DNA of 64,000 nucleotides from Limnohabitans sp. (GTDB lineage: Bacteria > Bacteroidota > Bacteroidia > Flavobacteriales > Flavobacteriaceae): the NCBI GenBank assembly GCA_030053945.1, contig JASGCW010000002.1:62001-126000 (forward strand), given 5' to 3'. The translations under genes and the position numbers were made by a program. Shown here in pieces: positions 1 through 7,864 of the stretch. The notes under the pieces were generated by a model. It saw only the letters and a list, made by a program, of their open reading frames with translations. It was not told the origin of the DNA and did no database searches. The stretch's first letter is position 1; each line of letters begins with the position of its first letter.

Positions 1-79
1 AAAGGTAAAAGGAGTAGAAAAATTAGACGGAATCACGGAAGTAGGTTTCAGAATAGAATCATTAGCATTACAAAAATAA
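1..79 (+). CDS. C-terminal fragment of a small protein, possibly GldH gliding lipoprotein
   Basis: The frame beginning at base 2 is open to a TAA at 77-79 and encodes about 25 residues ending in GFRIESLALQK. The stop lies one base before the penicillin-binding protein ATG, so the two genes are probably co-transcribed. From memory, gldH lies directly upstream of a class A penicillin-binding protein gene in flavobacteria, and a short tail of the form GI..VGFRIE fits it. Too little is visible to prove the assignment; the lipobox and main domain lie outside the window. Confidence 0.4.
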   Translation, partial: KVKGVEKLDGITEVGFRIESLALQK

Positions 80-80
80 T

Positions 81-2411
81 ATGGCACAAACACAAAACTC
101 TAAAAAACCAGATTATTCTCCATATGTAAAAAAGTTTTGGAAATATTTCTTATATACATTTGGAGGAGTATTATTGTTTTTTCTATTTACTTCTTGGGGA
201 ATTTTTGGTTCAATGCCTTCTTTTGAAGAATTAGAAAACCCTGAATCAAATCTTGCAACAGAAATTATTTCTGCAGATGGTGTAGTGATAGGGAAGTTCT
301 TCAACGAGAATAGAACTCCTGTAAAATATGAAGATTTACCTAAACATTTAGTAAATGCACTAGTAGCTACAGAAGACGAGCGTTTTTATGAACATTCCGG
401 AATTGATGGAAAACGTACAGTTGGTGCGCTTTTGAAATTAGGGACAAATGGAGGGGCAAGTACTATTACACAGCAATTAGCTAAATTGCTTTTTCACGGA
501 GAAAGATCAAAAATTAAAATTATTGGTTTGGTTCAAAAAGTGAAGGAATGGATTATTGCAATTCGTCTGGAGCGTCAATATACCAAGAATGAAATAATAG
601 CAATGTATTTCAATAAGGTCGATTTTATTAATACAGCAGTTGGAATTCGATCTGCATCAAAAGTATATTTTAACAAAGAACCTAAAAATCTAACAGTAGA
701 TGAGTCTGCAATGTTGGTGGGAATGCTAAAAAATCCATCTCTTTTTAATCCGTTAAAAAGAGAAGAAAAAGTACGTGACAGACGTAATGTGGTATTAAAA
801 CAAATGGAAAAAAATAAGTTTTTGACCACATCTCAAAAACAAAATTATCAAGCAAAACCTATCCGATTAACTTTTACACCTGAAAAATATAATGAAGGAA
901 CTGCTACTTATTTCAGAGAGTATTTGCGTGATTATTTAAAAAAATGGATACAGGATAATAAGAAAGAAGATGGTTCAGATTATAATATTTATTCAGATGG
1001 ATTAAAAATTTACACTACTATCGATTCTCGTATGCAGTTGTATGCAGAAGAAGCTGTACAGGAACATTTAGCTAATTTGCAAGAAGAATTTTTTAATGAA
1101 GCAAAAGGAAATAAAACGGCACCATTTGTAAGAATTAATCAGAGTGAAATTGATAAAGTAATGGATCGTTCTATGCGTAATACAGATCGTTGGAGAATTC
1201 TTTCGGAGGCTGGAAAAGATGAAGACGAAATCATAAAATCTTTTAGTATTAAAACTAAAATGACGGTATTTACTTGGAAAGGGGATAAAGACACTACTAT
1301 GACTCCTATGGATTCTATTCGTTATTATAAGCATTTCCTTCAGCCGGGTATGATGTCTATGGAACCACAAACAGGTCACGTAAAAGTATGGGTAGGAGGT
1401 ATGGATTATAGATATTTCCAATATGACCACGTAGGTCAAGGAGCAAGACAAGTGGGTTCTACGTTTAAGCCATTTGTATATGCTACTGCTATTCAGCAAT
1501 TAGGAATGTCGCCTTGTGATACCATAATTGATGGTCCGTTTATGATTCGTAAAGGAAAACATAATGTAACAGAAGATTGGGAACCTCGTAATTCGGATAA
1601 CAGATACCGAGGAATGGTGACTTTGAAGAGAGCTTTAGCAAATTCAATTAATACTGTTTCGGCTAAATTGATTGATAAAACGGGTCCAGATGCTGTTGTG
1701 GATTTAGTTAGAAAATTAGGTGTAGAAACTGAAATTCCTTCACAACCTTCGATAGCATTGGGAGCTGTAGATATTACAGTAAAAGATATGGTGGCGGCAT
1801 ATAGTACATTCGCCAATCAAGGAATTTATGTAAAACCACAATTCATCTTGAAAATTGAAGACAAAAATGGAAATGTAGTTTACGAGCCTAAAATGGAAAC
1901 TCGTGATGTATTGAGTAAAGATATTTCTTTTGCAGTAATCAAACTTTTAGAAGGAGTTACAGAATCAGGTTCTGGTGATAGACTTCGTACACAAGGTGGA
2001 GGCTGGAAATATAATAGAGTGACAGGGTATCCTTACATGTTTACTAATCCTATTGCGGGTAAGACTGGTACAACTCAAAATCAATCTGATGGTTGGTTTA
2101 TGGGAATGGTTCCTAATTTAGCTACTGGTGTTTGGGTTGGAAACGAAGATAGGTCGGCACATTTTAAAACTTTAGCTGCTGGACAAGGTGCTACTATGGC
2201 ATTACCTATTTGGGGATTGTTTATGAAAAAATGTTATGCAGATCCTTCTTTACACATATCTAAGGAAGAATTTGAAAAACCTAAAGATTTTGCTATAAAA
2301 GTTGATTGTTATTATGCACCAGTTCGCCATAGAGAAAGAGATTCTATACAATCAGACTCGACAGCAGTTAAACCAGAAGAAGAACAAAATACAGACGAAT
2401 TTGGACTTTAA
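81..2411 (+). CDS. mrcA: Class A penicillin-binding protein 1A (transglycosylase/transpeptidase)
   Basis: Bifunctional peptidoglycan synthase anchored in the inner membrane: it polymerises lipid II into glycan strands and cross-links the stem peptides. A single N-terminal membrane segment spans about residues 22-43. The transglycosylase (GT51) domain follows, with the catalytic motif E98-D99-E100-R-F and the GGASTITQQLAK block. The transpeptidase domain carries all three penicillin-binding motifs: S460-T-F-K, S522-I-N524 and K661-T-G663. The length of 776 residues is normal for PBP1A in Bacteroidota. The ATG follows the upstream stop by one base and scoA begins three bases after this stop, so it sits in a compact operon. 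The acidic tail looks disordered. Confidence 0.95.
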   Translation: MAQTQNSKKPDYSPYVKKFWKYFLYTFGGVLLFFLFTSWGIFGSMPSFEELENPESNLATEIISADGVVIGKFFNENRTPVKYEDLPKHLVNALVATEDERFYEHSGIDGKRTVGALLKLGTNGGASTITQQLAKLLFHGERSKIKIIGLVQKVKEWIIAIRLERQYTKNEIIAMYFNKVDFINTAVGIRSASKVYFNKEPKNLTVDESAMLVGMLKNPSLFNPLKREEKVRDRRNVVLKQMEKNKFLTTSQKQNYQAKPIRLTFTPEKYNEGTATYFREYLRDYLKKWIQDNKKEDGSDYNIYSDGLKIYTTIDSRMQLYAEEAVQEHLANLQEEFFNEAKGNKTAPFVRINQSEIDKVMDRSMRNTDRWRILSEAGKDEDEIIKSFSIKTKMTVFTWKGDKDTTMTPMDSIRYYKHFLQPGMMSMEPQTGHVKVWVGGMDYRYFQYDHVGQGARQVGSTFKPFVYATAIQQLGMSPCDTIIDGPFMIRKGKHNVTEDWEPRNSDNRYRGMVTLKRALANSINTVSAKLIDKTGPDAVVDLVRKLGVETEIPSQPSIALGAVDITVKDMVAAYSTFANQGIYVKPQFILKIEDKNGNVVYEPKMETRDVLSKDISFAVIKLLEGVTESGSGDRLRTQGGGWKYNRVTGYPYMFTNPIAGKTGTTQNQSDGWFMGMVPNLATGVWVGNEDRSAHFKTLAAGQGATMALPIWGLFMKKCYADPSLHISKEEFEKPKDFAIKVDCYYAPVRHRERDSIQSDSTAVKPEEEQNTDEFGL

Positions 2412-2414
2412 AAT

Positions 2415-3113
2415 ATGATTACAAGAAAAGTAAACAACGTACAAGAAGCATTAGAAGGAATTCAAGACGGAATGACTATTATGTTAGGAGGTTTTGGTCT
2501 TTGCGGAATTCCGGAAAATAGTATTGCAGAGTTAGTAAAAAAAGAAGTAACTAACTTGACCTGTATCTCAAACAATGCAGGTGTAGATGATTTTGGTTTA
2601 GGATTGCTTTTGCAAAAGCGCCAAATTAAAAAAATGATTTCGTCTTATGTAGGCGAAAATGCTGAGTTTGAGCGTCAGATGCTTTCGGGTGAACTGGAAG
2701 TAGAACTAACACCACAAGGAACTTTAGCAGAAAAATGTCGCGCAGCTCAAGCAGGAATTCCTGCATTCTTTACGCCTGCGGGTTATGGTACAGAAGTAGC
2801 CGAGGGTAAGGAAGTTCGTGAGTTTAACGGAAAAATGCACATACTTGAACATGCATTTAAAGCAGATTTTTCAATTGTGAAAGCTTGGAAAGGTGACGAA
2901 GCCGGAAACCTTATTTTTAAAGGAACGGCAAGAAATTTTAATGCTCCTATGGCGGGTGCAGCTAAAATAACTATAGCTGAAGTAGAAGAATTGGTACCAG
3001 CGGGAACTTTAGATCCTAACGAGATTCACATCCCAGGAATTATGATTAATCGTATTTTCCAAGGGGAAAAATTTGAAAAAAGAATTGAGCAAAGAACCGT
3101 TAGACAAAAATAA
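2415..3113 (+). CDS. scoA: Succinyl-CoA:3-ketoacid CoA-transferase subunit A
   Basis: Alpha subunit of a 3-oxoacid CoA-transferase, which moves CoA from succinyl-CoA to acetoacetate or related 3-oxoacids in ketone-body and branched-chain catabolism. The N-terminal glycine-rich stretch [15 protein letters not shown] and the FTPAGYGT motif are typical of CoA-transferase family I subunit A, and 232 residues is the usual length. The catalytic glutamate is on the other subunit, which is encoded at 6987-7643. Normally the two genes are adjacent; here three unrelated genes lie between them. The gene begins three bases after the PBP1A stop. Confidence 0.93.
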   Translation: MITRKVNNVQEALEGIQDGMTIMLGGFGLCGIPENSIAELVKKEVTNLTCISNNAGVDDFGLGLLLQKRQIKKMISSYVGENAEFERQMLSGELEVELTPQGTLAEKCRAAQAGIPAFFTPAGYGTEVAEGKEVREFNGKMHILEHAFKADFSIVKAWKGDEAGNLIFKGTARNFNAPMAGAAKITIAEVEELVPAGTLDPNEIHIPGIMINRIFQGEKFEKRIEQRTVRQK

Positions 3114-3173
3114 TTACTGATTAAGATAAGCGAAATGATTAAAATTTCGTAATTCATTTGAAATTATCAAATT
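3114..3173 (+). other. Junction spacer at the 5' edge of the block inserted between scoA and scoB
   Basis: Sixty bases separate the scoA stop from the ATPase ATG. They are AT-rich, contain a short inverted CGAAAT/ATTTCG pair and no recognisable attachment site, transposon end or terminator. No clear TAnnTTTG promoter element is present, so the inserted genes may rely on scoA transcription. This spacer is much longer than the three bases at the other edge of the block (6984-6986), which makes it the likelier place for an insertion scar. Confidence 0.4.
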
Positions 3174-4289
3174 ATGGTATCGAAGATTAGATTTAAAAAC
3201 TTCAAACTATTTAAAAACTGGCAAGAACTAGAAATAAAACCTATTACCATTTTAATTGGTAAGAATAATAGTGGAAAAACGGCAGTTTTGAAGTTGCCAG
3301 CGATGATTTCTGCGGGTTTTAAAGGAGAAGATATTAAAACATCTTACACTGTTGGTATAGATAGTTCTAATATAATTGATTTAGGAACGCATTATAAAGA
3401 TTTAATTTATAAAAAAAATGAAGCTGGGTTTTTATCTTTTGAATTAGGTATTGAAGATAAAAAAATAGAGATTTCAATTAATCAAAATGAAATTTTAGAA
3501 TACAAAGTTAATGATGTAGAGATAGATTTTTCAAGTGCTAAAGGATTTCTTGCAAAAGATCTTAATTTAAAAGGATTTGAAATAGATTATATAAGTGGAA
3601 TTAGAATTTTACCTGAATATAATTATTTTTATTCTAAGCTAATAGATAATAAAATCGGTGTTAAAGGACAAAACACGTATCAAATACTCATAGAGGACCA
3701 TATAAATAATAGTGATTCTATTGTTGAAAAGATTAGTAATTGGTATAATAAAAATTTTGAAGGTTGGGAAATTGAAGTTGAAGAACACAAAAGGGAAACA
3801 CAAAGTAATTTTGAAGTCGTGATAAAAAACGATGAACTTTCAGCCATTAATATAAAACAATCTGGTCAAGGAATTAGTCAAGTGCTTCCGTTGATAACAC
3901 GGTCTTTTATACATGACGATGAACCAATTTTAATATGCATTGAAGAACCTGAAACTCATTTACATCCAGCAGCTCACGGAAATTTGGCAGAACGATTTGT
4001 AGATTCTTATTTAGAGGATAATAACAAACGATATTTAATAGAAACCCATTCTCAAAATTTTGTATTAAGATTGAGACGTTTGGTAGCTGAAGGAAAATTA
4101 AAGCCCGAAGAATTAGCTATTTATTATGTAGATTTCAAAGAAGAGGAATATGTGAGTGAATTAGAAGAGATTAAAGTAGATGAGTTTGGACGAGTTTCTT
4201 TTTGGCCAGAAGGTATTTTTGCAGAAACATTAACAGAAACTATTGGAATAAGAACAGCTCAAATAGACAATCCAAAGTATGGTAATTGA
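3174..4289 (+). CDS. AAA-type (OLD/RecF-like) ATPase with DUF3696-type C-terminus
   Basis: SMC/ABC-class ATPase of the kind found in OLD, Gabija, PARIS and retron-linked defence systems. The protein opens with the usual strand motif (IRFKNFKLFKNW) and Walker A G29-K-N-N-S-G-K35-T. A signature-like SGQG lies at 230-233, Walker B plus catalytic acid ICIEEPE at 254-260 followed by THLHP, and the H-loop ETHS at 290-293. The C-terminal VDEFGRVSFWPEGIF resembles the D..G....WP.G.F pattern of DUF3696. At 371 residues it is single-domain, with no TOPRIM part of its own; a TOPRIM-like protein is encoded next, with an 11-base overlap. That overlap implies translational coupling and a joint complex. The defence role is inferred. 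Confidence 0.85.
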   Translation: MVSKIRFKNFKLFKNWQELEIKPITILIGKNNSGKTAVLKLPAMISAGFKGEDIKTSYTVGIDSSNIIDLGTHYKDLIYKKNEAGFLSFELGIEDKKIEISINQNEILEYKVNDVEIDFSSAKGFLAKDLNLKGFEIDYISGIRILPEYNYFYSKLIDNKIGVKGQNTYQILIEDHINNSDSIVEKISNWYNKNFEGWEIEVEEHKRETQSNFEVVIKNDELSAINIKQSGQGISQVLPLITRSFIHDDEPILICIEEPETHLHPAAHGNLAERFVDSYLEDNNKRYLIETHSQNFVLRLRRLVAEGKLKPEELAIYYVDFKEEEYVSELEEIKVDEFGRVSFWPEGIFAETLTETIGIRTAQIDNPKYGN

Positions 4290-5328
4290 AATTGAAAAAG
4301 AAGTTTTTGAAAATAGAGATTTTAAAGGATTAAATTTCTTCTTGCAATTGTGTACCTATAAAGATAGATATAGGGTTTACACAGAAATAGATAATGAATT
4401 ATTAAATTCAAAATTCTTTAAAAGATTAGACTATGACGATCAATCTTCTTTGATTGAATACTATGATAATTTAGTAAGAAATCAAGATTCAAATTCTGAT
4501 ATTTTTTTGAAATCTAAATATAAAGTAACCTCTACATTTGTAGAACATCAAAATGTTTTTACCATAGATGAAGCTATTCGCTATTTCATTCAGCCATTGA
4601 GCATTATTTTAGAAAACAGCAAAAATGACGCTTATTTTATTAATACTATTTTTAAACATTTTGCTAATGATTCTAAAATTTTAACGTATTTAGAAAACAA
4701 TTGGATTCAATTTGAAAATGCTGGAGGGTGTGACAACATTAAGAACTTTATAGAAGGTAAAAAACAATCATTTAATGCTCTTCCTAAATCAGATAAAAGT
4801 AAATATTTGAGATGTTTTGTATTAATGGACTCTGACAAGTTACATCCAATACAACCACTAAAAGGAAATAAAAAAATTATATTACGATTTTTAATTGATA
4901 ATTCTATTTCAAGACATATTTTACGAAAAAGAAGTATTGAAAATTATGTGCCTGTTGAAGCTATTGAAACATTAAAGACGAATTCTAATTATACTTGCTG
5001 GATAGATGCTTACAGAAGTTTATCTGAACCTCAAAAAGATTTTTTTAGTATTGAAAATGGATTAAGTGATTTAGATGAGAAACAACAATTCAAAAAAACT
5101 AAAGAACAAATCAATTTAGAAACAAATAATCTATATGATAATATTTTCGTAGAACCATTATTAGACGTAACATTGATGACAGGCATAAAACAAAAAGGTT
5201 TTGGGAAATTTAAAAACAATTTCCCCATACTCTTTAAAAATAATGCTGTAACGAAGTTAAATTTAGAAGAGAGAGCGGGAAATGATGAATTAGAAAGAAT
5301 TGTCCATAAAATTGAGCATTTATTATGA
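4279..5328 (+). CDS. Uncharacterised protein with TOPRIM/DUF4435-like motif order; putative effector nuclease
   Basis: No family is recognised with certainty. The middle of the 349-residue protein shows the order of motifs expected for a TOPRIM-like fold: a glutamate on a hydrophobic strand followed by a helix (IILENSKNDAYF, E112), then FVLMDSD with D184 and D186, then RKRSIENYVP with E221-N-Y223. The last resembles the R.IENYL motif of DUF4435/AriB-type proteins. The N-terminal 100 residues are charged and unassigned. The start overlaps the ATPase gene by 11 bases and the end overlaps the DUF262 gene by four (ATGA), so all three are translationally coupled. Pairing of an OLD-like ATPase with a TOPRIM-like partner is the architecture of PARIS and class-2 OLD systems. 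Nuclease activity is inferred only. Confidence 0.6.
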   Translation: MVIEIEKEVFENRDFKGLNFFLQLCTYKDRYRVYTEIDNELLNSKFFKRLDYDDQSSLIEYYDNLVRNQDSNSDIFLKSKYKVTSTFVEHQNVFTIDEAIRYFIQPLSIILENSKNDAYFINTIFKHFANDSKILTYLENNWIQFENAGGCDNIKNFIEGKKQSFNALPKSDKSKYLRCFVLMDSDKLHPIQPLKGNKKIILRFLIDNSISRHILRKRSIENYVPVEAIETLKTNSNYTCWIDAYRSLSEPQKDFFSIENGLSDLDEKQQFKKTKEQINLETNNLYDNIFVEPLLDVTLMTGIKQKGFGKFKNNFPILFKNNAVTKLNLEERAGNDELERIVHKIEHLL

Positions 5329-6983
5329 ATGATAAAATTAAAATTAAACCCGACAAAGCAAATATTTCGGAATACATAGAAATGTTTGAAAAAGGAGAAC
5401 TTCAAGTTCCTGCTTTTCAAAGAAATTATGTTTGGACAAATGAAAAAAAATTGGATTTATTAGATAGCATCAAAAGAAGGTATCCAATTGGTTCAATTCT
5501 ACTTTGGAAACCTGACTTTTCTAATAGCGAAGATATTTACAAAAACTTCAATGGGAATGAGTTGGGTAGTTACATGATACCATTAAAAAAAGAAAATTCA
5601 TTTTATATTTTAGATGGATTTCAACGTTTGTCTACATTATTTGGCTGTTTAATTAATCCTAAAAAAGGATTAAAACAAGATAAAGATAAATGGGAAAAAG
5701 AATTCAATTTTATTTATAACTTAAAAGATGAGCAATTTGAACTTAATAGAAAACAAGATTTATCAAAATTAAAATTTTATCAAATTCCAATTTATAAATT
5801 GGTTGATGGTAAAGAATTTTTTCAATTTCAAAAATCTCTCTTTGGAGAACAGAATATAGAAATTGAGGAGTATATCAAACGCTATGAAGAGATAAGTCTT
5901 ACATTCCAAAATATTGAATTGCCAAATATTAATCTTTACGGAGGTTCAATTTCTGAAGCTATTGAGATTTTCCAAAGATTAAATTCAACTGGAGAACCTA
6001 TATCAACAGATTGGGTAATATCTGCAAGTTTGATAGAAAAAGACCCAAGTTTTAGACTTGGAACAGAAATAGACAAACTTCTTCAAGATGAATTAAGTTT
6101 TTATAATTTTGATAAAATTAAAAGAGATGTCATACTCAATTGTATTATTAATTCATTTGGGGGGATTTATTTTGATCAAATTTCTAAGAATGATTCAAAG
6201 AAAATCGAAAATTTAGTTAGAAGAGATGATTTTATAGAAATAACTAAAAAAACCTTTGATGCAATAAAAGTTTCAACTGAATTCTTTTATGAAGAATTAA
6301 TGGTTATTGATTCAAAATTAATACCTTATAATAATCAATTTATTTTTATTACAGATTTTTTTAGTCAAGTTATAAATCCTACACCTAACCATTTAAAAAA
6401 ACTAAAGGAGTGGTTTTGGATAACTACTTATGCAAATTATTTTACTATTTATAATTTAAGCAAACAAAGATTAGCTTATCTTCAATTTCAGAAATTCATT
6501 AAAGATGAAAATGAAAGTTCGCTTTATTATGATGAAAGTAATGAAAAATTTAAACCATTACCTTTTCCTGAAAAAATTTTAATGGGAAGCGTAAGGGCTA
6601 AAGCTTTAGCATTATTTATGATCAATTATAATATTAACTCATCAGAAATAATAAATGCTCCAAATAAAATAAATTCAGATTCAATTGATGGCTATAAAGC
6701 ATTCAAATTGTTTCAAAATGTAGAAAACATGTTACCTTCAAATACAGTTTTTGATTTTTTACGATATAATTCTATAAATCATTTTCCTAAGAATATAAAA
6801 GATTTAAGTTTTTTATTAGGTCAAGATTATTTAGGTAAAGAAGAAAATATTTTTATTAATGAGAAAATGAGAAAATTGTTTGCTAGTGATAAGATTGAAG
6901 AAGTTTTACAAGAAAGAAAAAATTTTATTGAAGAAAAAGAAAACGAGTTCATAACAAAAGTTTTAAATTTAGAATTAGAATAA
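5325..6983 (+). CDS. DUF262 (GmrS/ParB-like) family protein
   Basis: DUF262 proteins carry a ParB/sulfiredoxin-like fold and occur in type IV restriction enzymes (GmrSD) and other defence systems. Family motifs are clear: LQVPAFQRNYVW at 26-37, YPIGSILLWK soon after, LDGFQRLST at 96-104 (family form DGQQRLTTL) and FQRLNSTGEP at 216-225. The protein is 552 residues long. I do not see the DUF1524 HNH signature that supplies the nuclease in GmrSD fusions, so this looks like a DUF262-only protein with a long, AT-rich, Lys/Asn-rich C-terminal half of unknown function. It overlaps the upstream gene by four bases, and scoB starts three bases after its stop. Confidence 0.87.
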   Translation: MNDKIKIKPDKANISEYIEMFEKGELQVPAFQRNYVWTNEKKLDLLDSIKRRYPIGSILLWKPDFSNSEDIYKNFNGNELGSYMIPLKKENSFYILDGFQRLSTLFGCLINPKKGLKQDKDKWEKEFNFIYNLKDEQFELNRKQDLSKLKFYQIPIYKLVDGKEFFQFQKSLFGEQNIEIEEYIKRYEEISLTFQNIELPNINLYGGSISEAIEIFQRLNSTGEPISTDWVISASLIEKDPSFRLGTEIDKLLQDELSFYNFDKIKRDVILNCIINSFGGIYFDQISKNDSKKIENLVRRDDFIEITKKTFDAIKVSTEFFYEELMVIDSKLIPYNNQFIFITDFFSQVINPTPNHLKKLKEWFWITTYANYFTIYNLSKQRLAYLQFQKFIKDENESSLYYDESNEKFKPLPFPEKILMGSVRAKALALFMINYNINSSEIINAPNKINSDSIDGYKAFKLFQNVENMLPSNTVFDFLRYNSINHFPKNIKDLSFLLGQDYLGKEENIFINEKMRKLFASDKIEEVLQERKNFIEEKENEFITKVLNLELE

Positions 6984-6986
6984 ATT

Positions 6987-7643
6987 ATGGCATTAGATAA
7001 AAATCAAATAGCAAAGCGTATTGCACAAGAAGTAAAAGATGGCTATTATGTGAATTTAGGAATTGGGATTCCTACTTTGGTAGCTAACTTTGTGCGTGAA
7101 GATATTTCAGTAGAATTTCAAAGTGAAAATGGTGTATTAGGGATGGGACCTTTCCCTTTTGAAGGAGAGGAAGATGCAGATGTCATCAATGCTGGAAAAC
7201 AGACTATTACTACTTTGTCTGGAGCAAGTTTTTTTGATTCTGCATTTAGTTTCGGGATGATTAGAGCACAAAAAGTAGATTTGACTATTTTGGGAGCGAT
7301 GGAAGTTTCTGAAAATGGAGATATTGCCAATTGGAAAATCCCAGGAAAAATGGTAAAAGGTATGGGAGGTGCTATGGATTTAGTTGCTTCTGCAGAAAAT
7401 ATTATTGTTGCAATGATGCACGTGAATAAAGCAGGTGAATCTAAAATCTTAAAGAAATGTACTTTGCCACTAACTGGTGTGGGTTGTGTAAAAAAAGTAG
7501 TTACCGAATTAGCAGTTTTAGAGATAACAGCTAAGGGTTTTAAACTTTTAGAAAGAGCACCCGGAGTTTCGGTTGAAGAAATTATTAATGCCACAGAAGC
7601 CGATTTAATCATTGAAGGAGATATTCCAGAAATGAGTTTCTAA
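6987..7643 (+). CDS. scoB: Succinyl-CoA:3-ketoacid CoA-transferase subunit B
   Basis: Beta subunit of the 3-oxoacid CoA-transferase, carrying the glutamate that forms the enzyme-CoA thioester. The family motif is visible as QSENGVLGMGP, with E47 as the expected catalytic residue, preceded by the nucleotide-loop NLGIGIPT (23-30). The 218-residue length is normal and the frame is intact, so the enzyme should still be made from two separated genes. The ATG lies three bases after the stop of the DUF262 gene, so scoB translation and transcription now follow those of the inserted genes. A strong terminator follows at 7662. Confidence 0.94.
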   Translation: MALDKNQIAKRIAQEVKDGYYVNLGIGIPTLVANFVREDISVEFQSENGVLGMGPFPFEGEEDADVINAGKQTITTLSGASFFDSAFSFGMIRAQKVDLTILGAMEVSENGDIANWKIPGKMVKGMGGAMDLVASAENIIVAMMHVNKAGESKILKKCTLPLTGVGCVKKVVTELAVLEITAKGFKLLERAPGVSVEEIINATEADLIIEGDIPEMSF

Positions 7644-7661
7644 ATTAATATTTTAAAATGT

Positions 7662-7689
7662 AAGGCGATAGGTAACTATCGCCTTTTTT
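7662..7689 (+). terminator. Rho-independent terminator after scoB
   Basis: A perfect 10-bp stem, AAGGCGATAG at 7662-7671 paired with CTATCGCCTT at 7676-7685, with a GTAA loop, runs into a T-tract. It lies 18 bases after the scoB stop and closes the operon that starts at or before the PBP1A gene. Confidence 0.88.
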
Positions 7690-7713
7690 ATTGACTTTGA
7701 GAATGTTATGATT

Positions 7714-7748
7714 TTTGTTAAAAATTTTCATTTTGACTAATAAATTTG
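7714..7748 (+). promoter_or_regulatory. Candidate Bacteroidota-type promoter for the subtilase gene
   Basis: TTTG at 7714-7717 and TAAATTTG at 7741-7748 are separated by 23 bases, matching the -33 TTG / -7 TAnnTTTG pattern of Flavobacterium. It would give a leader of roughly 110 bases before the ATG at 7865. The spacing is at the long end of the usual range. Confidence 0.35.
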
Positions 7749-7864
7749 TTTTTTATAGATTTTTTTGTTAATTTATTGATTTTTAAATGCTTAATTAGTG
7801 TATTTTTTTTATATTAGGATTCTTTTTCACAAAAAGAATAAATAATCTAAAAAACCACTTAACT

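Noticed and set aside
1068..1499. Antisense open frame of 143 codons within the penicillin-binding protein gene
   Set aside because: It mirrors a strongly coding sense strand with all PBP motifs; composition effect only.
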